Below, piece after piece: positions 34,301 to 45,141 of a stretch of DNA of 64,000 nt. A program made the position numbers and the translations under genes. Every line of letters begins with the position of its first letter. Positions within the stretch are counted from its first letter, which is position 1. The stretch is from Hermatobates lingyangjiaoensis (lineage: Eukaryota > Arthropoda > Insecta > Hemiptera > Hermatobatidae), in contig JAPFBL010000084.1 in assembly GCA_026182355.1 (NCBI GenBank), positions 12,198,001-12,262,000 on the forward strand. Direction: 5' to 3'. The notes below the pieces were generated by a model. The model was given only the letters and a program-made list of their open reading frames with translations. It had not been told where the DNA came from and made no database searches.

Positions 34301-36494
34301 AATTGTTGAAACAACTACTTATTTAATATAAATACACATCTCTATAAAGTTAGTTGGCACATAAACCATATTATCATGTAGATATCCTACATTATAAAAT
34401 ACAAAGAGAGGTCATGTTCCCCTTGACTTTATTAACGGCCCCTGTAGTTTTAATAATAATAATATTAATTATGTTCATTCATAAATGCACACCCCTATAA
34501 GTCACATCTTTATATTTCAGTCATTTGCATTATAATTAAAATATCAACCTTATGAATATTATATTTTATGTTGGATTTCAATCTAACACTGTTATAAGAC
34601 ATATACTTTAGTATGCATTCAAACAACTCGATTAACTTGAAGAAACATTCAAAGATACCTTGTAAACAAGGCAGTAAAAATTTCTCAGTATTCCTAGCAA
34701 GAGACCCATTGCAAAAGAGATACAAATCAAGAATTCACATCAGTAATGTAGCAATATCACATCAGTAATCCAATTATTAATTCAATCAATGAAATGAAAG
34801 TTATGGCGAAATGAATCTATGGGACGCCAATCAAAGGCAGAAGAAGCTTCCTATAATTTCATTCTTGTTGAATTTAAGTAAGTGATAAGAACATAAAGAT
34901 TTGAATCCAGAGTTTGCTGGTTGACAGATTTTTCACGAATGATTAAGACTAGTCATTAGAATTAAATCAGTTATTTAAATATTTCATTTAAATAAATTCA
35001 TTTAAATATTTAGTAAATGGGAATAGTAAGAATTATGTTTTGAACACTGGAATATTTTTAGTGACACGCATCATCAAAGATAGAATATTTCAAAATTCAA
35101 ATATTTGTCTCTCATAATAGCCAGAGTTCTTTATTAATAATAATATTATTACTTACAATTCAAAATAGGTTTTTTTGAGGATTTGGTCCAAGGAATTAAC
35201 TACCTACTCTTGATAACAAGTCGATTTTTCACCAAAAGTTGTTGGGCATTTTCAAAACTTTTTTAAAAAATGCCAAACAATTGTTGGCAAAACGTTGGCT
35301 CATAATCAAAAGACCATATCCTCAAGAAACCTACTTTGAATTTTAAGAATCTGTGGTCGAGAAGCTATATCAATATATTTACTTACATAAATAATTATTA
35401 ATAATTTAATTTTGAAACCAGTCTTACATGTACAAGTAAAATCATATTGCATAACAAATATACATATTTAAAATATTTAAATATATTATTTTAATATTGA
35501 TATTAAAATAAAATAATTAATATTAAAATAAAAATGTATCAAGTAAATTATGTATATATCACATGATTTTCTATGTTGAGTGTCAATGGAATATGTAAAA
35601 TCAGTCTTTGAATGTAAATCATTGGTGTCATAATTTTAGTTTTTTTAAATCGCTTTAACTTACAAAAATTATAAATGTTTCTTTTTTTTTTAGTCTTTAC
35701 CTTTGTGATGTGTGAGACACCACGAAATTATGTTTCGATTGTTCAAAATGTTGACCGGCCGAACTCAATAGGTTCGCCATCACAGATATACGAGTAGCGC
35801 TAATGCTAGAGCCTGACAATTAGCTTCTGAATCAGTAAATGATAGTATTTTCGTTGCAATAACTGACAGATTCCTAATCGAGTCCTCAGTTTAGGAACAA
35901 CCCTTCGATCTATGACTCAGTTTTCATTACAATATAGTGATTGTAATATGACTATTTTTATAAGATTAAATCTTACTAAATAATACCTTTTCTTATTGGC
36001 CAAACACATACATTGCCGTAAATGGCCTGTATGGAATGGCGTTGCATCTTCCATTGATATTGAAATTATCCGTCTGTGATTATCAACCTTTTTGATCTTG
36101 TCCTATGCACTGTAAAAAGAAAACCACAGCAAAAATTGTATTTTTATGTGAAAAACTCTCAATAAACTACTGAAAGGACTAAACATATATCATGAAAACC
36201 TATACGCCAATACGCTTGAACAGTATTCAGTTAAGAATCAGTCAATAATGCATTGCCTGGGGTCTAGTCAAGTTTATCTAAAACATCACCGAAACAAATC
36301 TGCAGTCACTAATATAGTAAGTGAATATAAAAACTAAATATGAACATTACTGCAAGCTACCTTATATCTAGGAGAATGCAAAAATAGAGTTGACACTTAT
36401 CCAATCGTAATGTAACTTCCAAATAATAACAATCTATTAAAAGTTAATTATAAAATTTCATGCAGATATTTTTAGTCTCTATAATGTCTTTAAA

Positions 36495-36560
<66 letters not shown>

Positions 36561-36905
36561 TTATATACATATATATGTATGTATGTATATACATATATGT
36601 AAATGTATGTATATACATATGTATATATGTATATTGCAGAGGGCAATAGCCTCTTCAAAGAGGGTTGACAGCTAGCGGATAGTTTTTTACTTTTTCTTAC
36701 TGTACTTCTTTGTTTCCCCAAACATCCCTTTCTGGACATTAGTCCTTTCCTGTGCTTTCACTCTTTTAAAATACCACTCTTCCCCCCTCCCACTCTTCTC
36801 AACTCCTCACCAGATGTTTTCTGCATCTAGTGTTCAGTTGGGTTTTTGACTCTGACAAGATAAGAAAGATCTTAGTCTTGTTTTCCCATTTCTTATTGTG
36901 GTTTG

Positions 36906-36955
<50 letters not shown>

Positions 36956-37237
36956 AAATAAATTCAAAACGAAGGAAACACACAGAAAGACACAGACATA
37001 ACTCACATCGATATTTCGACCATCGTCGTCATCAGGAGGTGCGAAGAGCGAATAGTCCCGCAGGAAGACAGGGCGCCCTGTCTTCCTGCGGGACTATTCG
37101 CTCTTCGCACCTCCTGATGACGACGATGGTCGAAATATCGATGTGAGTTATGTCTGTGTCTTTCTGTGTGTTTCCTTCGTTTTGAATTTATTTTATTTTA
37201 AAAAAGTCCGCTGGACCGTTTCTTTTAATTGTGTATA

Positions 37238-37296
<59 letters not shown>

Positions 37297-40200
37297 GCTA
37301 CGTAGCTAGGTATACATAACTTGTTTTTACTAATTTATATTTTTACTGTTTCTAGAATGAGAAGAATCAGATTATGAAGTCTAATGTCTGGCTTAGACTG
37401 GTAAGTTGCATTAAAAAGAATATTGATTATATATGTAATATCAATGGTTAAAATACTTAAGTGATTAAATATTTAGAGTGATTTTTTTTATTTATTACAA
37501 TAGATTAAGATCAGAATATTTTTAATATTTTAACGGATTATTTTTTGGATTACCATTTCGATGAAAGATATGGAATTCCTTCCAATTCCATTCTTCATAC
37601 CCAAATGAAAAACTGACAAATAGTTGACTTTTCCCAGCTAAATTTTCGAAAGCTATTAAAAATAAATCAATTTCTCAGTTAACCAATTATTTAACACTTA
37701 TAAACTTCAAGTAAGATCGAATTTCACTTACTATTGCAGGACAGTATTGAAATTTAATTTTTTATAATTTGATATGTTTTTATAAATGATTTAATTTTTT
37801 CTAATATGATGAAAGATAAAAAACAAATTTAAATTTCGTCTTTCCGACAATTCAGATTAAATGAAGAGTATTACTGTTAAAAAAAGAATACTCTATTTAT
37901 AGCTCATAAGAAAATGAAGCAAATTATTGAACAATATTTTAAAAAAAAGAATCCACCATATCTCATATACATTTTTGTTGGTTTTGAAGTTCACACTCTG
38001 TGGATTCTTAACCATGTAAGAATCCTAGAAAAAGAACACGCAGACCGCCTGGATAAAGTAGGTACTGCAAACTAAAAAGTGTTCTTTAAGAACAAACCCT
38101 TTATGTAGTAATCAGTAGGTGTGAAGTACTAATTAATACGTAAAAGAATATATGTTTAAAAATAAAGAAATAAGTTTTACGCTTGTATAACTTGAAATAA
38201 ATATATGTTGTAACCTTTCCGTTAACTCTTTAATTCTTTTTGCAGCTGCAATATAACTACTAGCTAAGTAGAAAGAATTGAAAAACCGAATTTTTTTTTT
38301 GTAAATAGAGTAGGTTAAGAGTTATTTGATAAATCGAGATTCAGTTAAAAGTAAAACTGTTTTTGGTTTTTCATCAAGAAGTTTATTACATATTGGTGAC
38401 CTGATGCAATAACCATAACAAATAAATAAAAAAATGTATAAAAATAAGTAACTATAACTTACTTTGTGGTCAAGCAAACATATGACCAAAAAAAAGGGGA
38501 ATACTACAATTCTTTGTGTTGGAAGGAATTGTAGTACTTACAAGTAGGACCACTACTTGTGCAGTGTAGTGGCCGACACTGCATAAATGAACAGTGCCGG
38601 ACCACTATTCAGTTCTAAGAGTAGAAGATTTTAAGTCTATTTTGACTAGTAAGCCTGTAGTTTCTAAGATTGATCTTCCAAAACCCTATTTTTAAGTTCA
38701 AATAGCAGAAAAGAAAAGGCTAAACCAGTATTAATAGTTATTTGGATCGTTGGAGTATAATATTCTATTTGGACTATGCAATACTCCCACCATGTTGAAT
38801 GTTTCATTCATCAGGTATTTGAAGCTTAGAATTGGCATTTCTGTTCTAAGAGGGTATTTTTGTGACATCAACATTAGAAGAGGAAATAAGGCAGTTTCAT
38901 GATCAAGTTTCTAATCGTTCAAATAATTATGGACTACAAATAATGTCATGAGATCTAAATTTGTCCTGAAGGAATAACAATTGTGGGCTACATGTTTAAC
39001 AAAAAAAAATGCACCAAACCTTGCCAAGGAAAGTCACTGTCATAGCAAAAATTAAGCTTCTAGAAACAATGCAACAGTTGCGGACTATTCTAAGTTATGT
39101 TAAATTTTTACACATGCAATTTTTACACATACAATGAGATAAACAAGGATCTGTTAGAACGAAGATCATATTATGATTTTTTGAACAATGCTAAATGAAT
39201 TTGACAAACACAACTCTTTTAATTTTTCCAAAACATAAATTACATTGTTCATTATTCACGGAAAAGGAGTCACACTCCGGAACCATTCGTGGAAAAACGC
39301 AGGACAAATACTGTTGCCAATGGTAAGATAAGACCATTGTTTTGAGTACCTCACTGATTACAATCTTTCTTCCTAAAATTGATCATCTTCAGAAAAGAGA
39401 GCAATGTTTGGTTACATTGTAACTAATAACTCAGTTGAAACAAGGTCAACATGTAAAAAAGGTTGTTTATAATATTGAGTTTTTCAAGAGTTGCCAATTG
39501 ATTAATGAACATTTATTTAATAGGAACAACTGTTGTTTGACTTGTACCAAGAAATCTATTACAGTTCTAAGGGTTAGTAAGAAAATAATTATAAAAAAAC
39601 AGTTACTCTAGCTATGACTCAAAAAAACTAGCTATTTTGTAATAATTGCATATGTTATATTGTAGGTTTGGACGGACTATCAGCTGCAATGGGATGAAGC
39701 TGATTATGGTGGTATCAGCGTGCTTAGACTGCCTCCTGATAAAGTTTGGAAGCCAGACATCGTATTGTTCAACAAGTAAGATAAATATATGATATAAATC
39801 TGTATATGAAATTTAAACCACAAGGAAAAAGGAAAACAATAGAAATAAATGCTCTGAGGTATTTCACTTTATGTCATCAGAGAGCAAACAAAATAAGAAA
39901 TAAGAAGGAAACATAAAAGTTAACCAGAAGGAAGGTTCTTTTTCCTTGTGATTTAAACAGCATTGATTGCATCACGTGTTTATTTGTCGTGATTTTTCTG
40001 CATATCTGTATATATAAAATACAAAGTTTGTTTGTCTGTAAGATATCGAAATAAAACTGCAGACATTTAGATACAAAGAAACATATGAATGTTATATAAA
40101 TTTTTTCGGGGGAACTAACCAAGGAATTTGGTTTTGATGAGGATTCTTTTTTTAATCTACCGCCTGGACAACGCACGGTAGATCAGCTAGTACATATTAT

Positions 40201-41515
40201 ATATATATATATACAAGATTATATAATGAACAATTCAAATGAAAATGACCATCTAAAGCACTGTAAAAAAAAACTCAGAAATAGGACTACGATCTTTTAA
40301 CTAAAATAACTGATCCTTGCCAGAGTCACACTTGAATTGATCCAAGTGAAAGTGGACATGTGGTGTAGTACTGAAAGAGGAGATGATTAAGAGAGGTATA
40401 TTAAAGGGAGGAAAAAAATTTAGTCAAAAGAAGGGAATAAAAGGTTGGGCAAATGAGAGTAACAAAAAAGTTCAGGAAGAAATGAGTAACACATTATCTG
40501 CTAGTTGTTGACCCTGGTAGACAAGGCTATTGCTCAAGTAAGCACTGAGTCTAATTTGAATAAACCCCTACTAATGTTAACCATATTTGAACTATTAAAC
40601 TCAATAAATGAAAAATTGATAATATTTTTTAACAACATCTATTTTTCATAAATCATTATTTTAGCTTCTTTCCAACTAATACCACTATTCTTATTATTTA
40701 TATGTAAAAACAAGACACTACTTTGCTTACCTCTAACTACTATGAAGTATTGATGTTGCTTGTCACGTAATTTTAACAATTTACCTGCGTGATCTACGTA
40801 TATTTAATGACAGCATTTGCACAATATTTTCAATTTTAAATAGAGGGCAAAAAAATTAAAATGTTACTAGCTATTCTTAGTGTCCATATCCATAGATTTC
40901 CTAAAGATTACCGTCTAGTGTGACTCAGTTTTACCGAGAGGAATTGCAAGTGTGACTCCGACTGGAACAAACAAAATATTTTGTTCAAATGATTGTAGTC
41001 CTGTTTTTTACTGTGGTTTCGACGCTTATATACACTTGTATACGCTTATATACACGCTTATATATACTTGTGTATACAAGATTTCAAATAAACACGTGAA
41101 ATAACAAATCAATGATCAAACTACAATATAAAATAGGAAAAAAAGACCAAGATCTTTCAGAGCTTATAGATATATATAAACAAACTAAAAGTTTATCAGG
41201 ACTCGGTCAGTTCTTCAGGTTTAAATTATACACCCATTCCCAACGTTCGATTCTTATTTAAAACCTTTTTTCATAGGTTCATATCACATCCATAGTTCTT
41301 CTTATATCCTCATAGAAACCCATAATTATTTTTGTATGAGTTCCTTAGAATAATTAATTAAATTATTCAATAAATAATATAATTAATTAATAACTATGGG
41401 TTCCTATGAGGATAAAAGAAGAACATGTGGATGTGATATGGGCCTATAAAAAAGGTTTTAAATTAAAACCGAAACGTTGGCTATAAGAGTTTAATTTAAA
41501 CCCTAAGAACTAAGC

Positions 41516-41555
<40 letters not shown>

Positions 41556-44500
41556 CATCAGAAAAAAAAAATCAAGTAGTGGGCAGGCACTTCTTTAGTT
41601 AGAGAAACAGAAAAGTTAGTTCTATTAGTTTTTTTTCTACGTTAGTTTTGAAAACGGTTTTTATTGTTCTTTTTTACGGTTTATATACTCGTAGTACAAA
41701 TATGTATGTGTACTCTCAATTTAGGTTGAAACTAAACAAATTTTGTTCACTCGCTTAGGAGCCTTCGAAAAATACATGTAGTGCTTCAATATATTCAAAA
41801 AAAAAAAAAATAAATAAAAGCAGTAACAGTTTTTTTTGTGTAGGTTAGGTGCAAGTAACTAGGCTCCCTACCAGCCTATACAAGAATATTGGTAAAATTA
41901 TACAGGATTCTGTTAATAATTATTCTGTTATATAATTTATGATAAAAGGAGGAGCATAGTATTGGTATCATTTATGGATTGACACATACTTAAAATACTA
42001 ACACAGTTAATTATCTACGAACAATTTAATTTCAAATTAAGAAAACTGTTTATAATTATTAGTTTATATACGTTGTCAACTGTTAATTTTTTATTTGGGA
42101 GTATTTACTTACAAGCAGTAAGATCCAGCTTTCTTACATCTTGTATAATCCCAGAGAAGTTTCCCGTACCTTTTCTTGATATAATACCTCTATTTCAGTG
42201 CCGATGGCAACTACGAGGTGCGGTACAAGTCAAATGTGCTAATCTATCCAAATGGAGAGGTACTTTGGGTACCGCCTGCAATATATCAGGTTACTATGAA
42301 TTTTAAACTTAAATCCAAAGTATAATTAGTTTTTAAATAAAATCTAAATAGAATAAGTTTCGAAAGTTAATTACATGTAACAAATTAATTTCATCACCAA
42401 ACTGTCAACTAATTGACATAAGTTTGATTAAATTCTGAAGAAAGCTATGGTGATTATGTGGAAGTAAATTTTATATATAAATATGTGTAAACGCTATTTT
42501 CTATTTTTTGTTCTTGATTTACTTCATTATTGTACTTGATATGTACTTGATGTTCAAAAAACTAAATTGAATTTTAGTAAATATACTATAAATAAAATGT
42601 ATAGTAACATATAATAATTATAAAAATATGTAACGATCATAACTCATCACCTCATTGAAAGCGAATATATTTGTTTTACTTATTTTCAACTGCCAAATCT
42701 AAATCCCAGTATCTAGAGTAGCTCACTATCTCTTCGAGATGGAGAGAGTATTTTTATGATTTTTAATAATCATGCAAAATATTAGATAATAGTATCAAAT
42801 TGATTGATGCCACTACAATAATAGAAGTTGTTATTGAAATGTTACGGAATTTATAAATGCATTATAAACGATGCAACTTAAATGTCACAAATCTCTTTAT
42901 AAATTAACTTTTTACTATTATTTTGAAAGTTATAAGAAGTTTGTTTATGTTTTAGAGTTCCTGTACTATAGATGTAACATACTTTCCTTTTGATCAACAA
43001 ACATGTATCATGAAGTTTGGATCTTGGACTTTCAATGGGGATCAAGTATCTCTATCGCTTTACAATAACAAAAACTTTGTAGATCTTTCTGACTACTGGA
43101 AATCAGGAACATGGGACATTATTGATGTACCAGCATACCTAAACGTTTACCCAAGTTCAAGACCTACTGAAACAGATATCACTTTTTATATAATAATACG
43201 CAGAAAAACTTTATTTTATACAGTGAATCTTATACTGCCAACTGTTTTGATCTCATTTCTATGTGTGCTTGTCTTCTACCTTCCTGCAGAAGCTGGTGAA
43301 AAAGTAACTCTTGGAATAAGTATTCTTCTATCTCTGGTTGTGTTCCTTTTACTGGTTTCTAAAATATTACCCCCAACATCTCTCGTTTTGCCATTGATTG
43401 CTAAATATCTGCTCTTTACTTTCATTATGAATACAGTGAGTATACTAGTCACAGTTATAATAATTAATTGGAACTTCAGAGGTCCCAGGACTCACCGAAT
43501 GCCTCCGTGGATTAGAACAGTATTTCTTACTTATCTACCTCCTTTGCTGTTTATAAAAAGACCGAGAAAAACACGTTTACGCTGGATGATGGAAATGCCA
43601 GGTATGAGTGGACCTCCTCACCCTTCCTATGGCTCCCCAGCAGAACTGCCCAAACATATTGCACCTCCTGCTCCTGCGAAGTCAAAAATGGAAGTTATGG
43701 AACTCTCTGACTTACACCATCCTAACTGCAAAATTAACAGAAAACCCAGTACTGAAAGAAGAGAAAGTGAAAGCTCCGACTCTTTACTACTTTCTCCAGA
43801 AGCTTCCAAAGCAACTGAAGCAGTTGAGTTCATTGCTGAACATTTGAGGAATGATGACCAGTATATTCAGGTAAATAACAATGTCACATGCCATTTTATC
43901 ATACTTTAAACCTTGTTTAATCAATAATATATTAATTACACCTCACATATGTCGGTGAACCATTAATACACAACGGTTGTTGACCAATTTAGTTTGAATT
44001 TTAATTTTTCAAACCGACTTTTACTGATTAAGAATGAACAGATGTTCAGGTACTATTAGGCTAAGATCAAAATAGTAAAAACGTTTAAGTGAAAAATTAA
44101 TATTGAGATGCAAAATATTGAGATGGAAGTCAAGAAATTTACAAGAAGAATTACACTTGTATTTCAAATGACATTCTCCCATGTTGAAAAGTACGGTCCA
44201 ATCCTATTAATTTGTTATTTTAGGTGTATTATAATGGAGTACCACCAATGGTTTCTCCACTCTTTAATTTTATTTTTTTATATATCATGTATCACTATTA
44301 CTTGTTACCCTTCTAAGGGTAGTTGTAATAGAATAAATAAATAAAGAAAAAAGGTATCTTATCAAAGACAGATGAACTAGTTGGCCTTTCAGGTAAGTTT
44401 GTTTCTGTCATCCTACCAAGGTGCTGTGATCCATACTTTTTTCTGTACTTTTAAAATTCCTACTTTTCTCAATGGATTCATAAACGATATCAGCTCCTTG

Positions 44501-45141
44501 TATAGAGATCCACTCAGTATATCCATTCTTAGGACTTATTATTTGTCAGTTGGTTTATTCTATTGTGTTAAGTGTATGTATATTTTTATATCAGCTACCT
44601 TGTATAAAGATCTACTTAGTACATCCATTCTTAGGACTTATTGTTTGTCAGTTGGTTTATTCTATTGTGTTAGGTGTATGTAAATTTTTATCTACGACGC
44701 TTTCCATGTTGTAAATTAACATATTTTAATTATAGTTTATCAAAGAGTATCCATTAAATCACTTCTTTACGTATTAGTAAAGAACCTTTTTTATACCAGA
44801 GATACCTTTTTTATGGAACCACAATGTACTTAAAATTTATTATCAACTTTTTTCCCTTACTTGTTATCTACTTATATTACTGTTCCCAGTTATTTTGCAC
44901 AACTAACTCTATTACATTAGCTGGATGTATATTAGACTAAAATTAAATTTAGACTAAAGACTAATATTCTTTTTAGATTCGAGAAGATTGGAAGTATGTA
45001 GCCATGGTGATTGACAGACTACAGCTGTTGCTATTTTTCCTGGTAACAATGGGAGGAACAATAGGAATCCTTATAGATGCACCTCATATCTTTGACACTG
45101 TTGACCAGGATGAAATAATAGAAAGATACAGGGGAAAATAA
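31336..45141 (+). CDS. nAChRbeta1: nicotinic acetylcholine receptor beta1 subunit, complete, 7 coding exons
   Basis: Non-alpha subunit of the pentameric acetylcholine-gated cation channel. Exons: 31336-31384, 32387-32523, 37356-37400, 39666-39775, 42199-42289, 42956-43870, 44977-45141; joined length 1512 bp, 503 residues, in frame throughout. Residues 1-19 are a signal peptide. N43 is in NMT (possible glycosylation). The Cys loop runs from C147 to C161 with 13 residues between. Loop C has no adjacent cysteine pair, so it is non-alpha. TM1 is about 230-254, TM2 259-281, TM3 290-313, TM4 464-482, with a long cytoplasmic loop including [20 protein letters not shown]. It ends [12 protein letters not shown], as insect beta1 does. 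Loop D has Arg at residue 76 (WLRLVW), the position called R81 in aphids. Introns range from 0.7 to 4.8 kb and hold a Helitron and hammerhead palindromes. Exon 1 is the least certain part. Confidence 0.93.
32387..32523 (+). CDS. nAChRbeta1: beta1 exon 2: N-terminal helix of the mature subunit
   Basis: Codes [30 protein letters not shown] and [11 protein letters not shown], typical of arthropod beta1. The chosen acceptor is ctgtatag at 32386; an in-frame alternative (ttcag at 32398) would drop four residues. Donor GTAAGT at 32524. A Helitron begins at 32545, only 21 bp past the exon. Confidence 0.9.
32545..33536 (+). mobile_element. Helitron, copy 3, in beta1 intron 2
   Basis: Starts TCTATATAAATAAAAG after A and ends CCGTCAAAGATGG-GTTTGCTAG before T, fitting Helitron insertion between A and T. 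It shares the 5' block (TTGCTTAGAACTGACTCATT) and helicase scraps (CATTGATTCCGAGACACT region) with copy 1. It lies 21 bp downstream of exon 2, leaving the GTAAGT donor intact. Confidence 0.85.
33537..36459 (+). other. beta1 intron 2, AT-rich middle part
   Basis: No feature recognised except a GC-richer stretch at 35740-35910 without a convincing frame. Confidence 0.55.
36505..36620. repeat. (TA)n and TATG-rich microsatellite
   Basis: Pure TA run followed by variants such as TATGTATG and ATACATATG. Confidence 0.95.
36642..36910 (+). repeat. PLE-related dispersed repeat, copy 2
   Basis: Homologous along its length to 13095-13400 (same ATAGCCTCTTCAAAGAGGG opening and the same CTTTCCTG-TTTTTC-CTCACCAGAT blocks). 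It ends with TTTTTGACTCTGACAAGATAA and GAAAGATCTTAGTC, where helix II of the hammerhead-like motif has been deleted. A TA tract follows directly (36907-36950). Confidence 0.8.
37001..37038 (-). ncRNA. hammerhead-like motif, left arm of the palindrome
   Basis: Exact mirror image of 37111-37148. Confidence 0.45.
37111..37148 (+). ncRNA. hammerhead-like motif, right arm of the palindrome
   Basis: CUGAUGA, extra C, GAC-GAUG-GUC helix II, GAAA, AUAUCGAUGU (largely self-complementary), then GAG that can pair with CUC just upstream of the core. The base at the cleavage position does not fit the consensus clearly, so this is weaker than the 56964 copy. Confidence 0.45.
37232..37297. repeat. (TA)n tract next to beta1 exon 3
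   Basis: Interrupted TA repeat ending about 60 bp before the exon 3 acceptor. Confidence 0.93.
37356..37400 (+). CDS. nAChRbeta1: beta1 exon 3 (45 bp): loop D
   Basis: Codes [15 protein letters not shown] exactly, between acceptor tttctag and donor GTAAGT. A 45 bp exon here is characteristic of nAChR genes. It carries the loop D arginine (residue 76). Confidence 0.95.
39666..39775 (+). CDS. nAChRbeta1: beta1 exon 4: loops D/A region
   Basis: Codes [19 protein letters not shown] and [17 protein letters not shown], with acceptor attgtag and donor AA|GTAAGA; it ends in phase 2. Confidence 0.95.
39811..39990. repeat. foldback repeat of the CCACAAGGAAAA family in beta1 intron 4
   Basis: Inverted ends TTTAAACCACAAGGAAAAAG (from 39818) and CTTTTTCCTTGTGATTTAAA (to 39957), then CATTGATTGCATCACGTGTT and TATTTGTCGTGATTTTT. 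The inner arm ATGCTCTGAGG matches 51250 and following. Confidence 0.8.
40230..40530 (-). repeat. PLE-related dispersed repeat, copy 3, inverted and decayed
   Basis: On the minus strand it follows the order of copies 1 and 2: GAGCAATAGCCTTGTC, CAACAACTAGCAGATAATG, then a degenerate GACTCTGGCAAGG and AAAAGATC block. A short TA tract lies beside it (40196-40212). Confidence 0.6.
41090..41160 (-). repeat. partial hammerhead-family end module in beta1 intron 4
   Basis: Contains AAACACGTGAAATAACAA, AATCAATGATCAAACTACAA and GATCTTTCA, the minus-strand order of the 56835-56925 unit, but stops after GATCTTTC. Confidence 0.65.
41211..41509. repeat. imperfect foldback repeat in beta1 intron 4
   Basis: Arms 41211-41325 and 41393-41509 are inverted with scattered mismatches (for example CATCCATAGTTCTTCTTAT against its complement). 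The right arm holds GGTTTTAAATTAAAACC directly followed by GAAACGTTGG, a stem plus GAAA, as in the hammerhead-like family. The CUGANGA part is not recognisable. A TA tract follows at 41519-41553. Confidence 0.75.
42199..42289 (+). CDS. nAChRbeta1: beta1 exon 5: loop A/E region
   Basis: Completes the split Asn codon and codes [20 protein letters not shown], then [10 protein letters not shown]. Acceptor tatttcag; the donor CAG|GTTACT is off consensus at positions +3 to +5. Confidence 0.95.
42956..43870 (+). CDS. nAChRbeta1: beta1 exon 6: Cys loop, loops B/C, TM1-TM3, cytoplasmic loop
   Basis: 305 codons from [17 protein letters not shown] to DDQYIQ, then donor GTAAAT at 43871. Contains [10 protein letters not shown] (loop B), [16 protein letters not shown] (loop C, no Cys pair), TM1-TM3 with the pore helix [20 protein letters not shown], and the loop with [14 protein letters not shown] and [20 protein letters not shown]. 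Confidence 0.97.
44285..44345 (+). repeat. LINE-type 3' tail in beta1 intron 6
   Basis: TTACCCTTCTAAGGGTAGTT hairpin followed by AATAGAATAAATAAATAAAG, the same hairpin-plus-A-rich design as the tails at 26775 and 27985. No coding part is attached. Confidence 0.45.
44490..44692. repeat. tandem duplication, two units of about 102 bp
   Basis: Both units carry CCATTCTTAGGACTTATT, TTGTCAGTTGGTTTATTCTA and TTGTGTTA-GTGTATGTA. Units begin near 44490 and 44592, with roughly 10% divergence by eye. Located in beta1 intron 6. Confidence 0.88.
44977..45141 (+). CDS. nAChRbeta1: beta1 exon 7: TM4 and stop
   Basis: Acceptor cttttag at 44976. Codes [19 protein letters not shown]4, [20 protein letters not shown] and TAA at 45139-45141. 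Confidence 0.97.
   Translation: MREDWKYVAMVIDRLQLLLFFLVTMGGTIGILIDAPHIFDTVDQDEIIERYRGK

Larger units (their letters stand above)
36953..37196. repeat. perfect 244 bp palindrome with two hammerhead-like cores, in beta1 intron 2
   Basis: Every position x pairs with 74149 minus x, giving 122 bp arms with no loop and no mismatch that I found; the centre is GGCGCC. Each arm contains CCTGATGA-CGACGATGGTC-GAAATATCG (+ strand 37113-37140, minus strand 37009-37036). It is flanked by TA tracts at 36907-36950 and 37232-37297. In the pre-mRNA it would fold into one long hairpin ending 160 nt before exon 3. Confidence 0.95.

Noticed and set aside
36460..36739. frames over the TATG-rich tract
   Set aside because: Microsatellite translation.
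43608..43847. alternative frames over beta1 exon 6
   Set aside because: Shadow frames of a strongly conserved exon.
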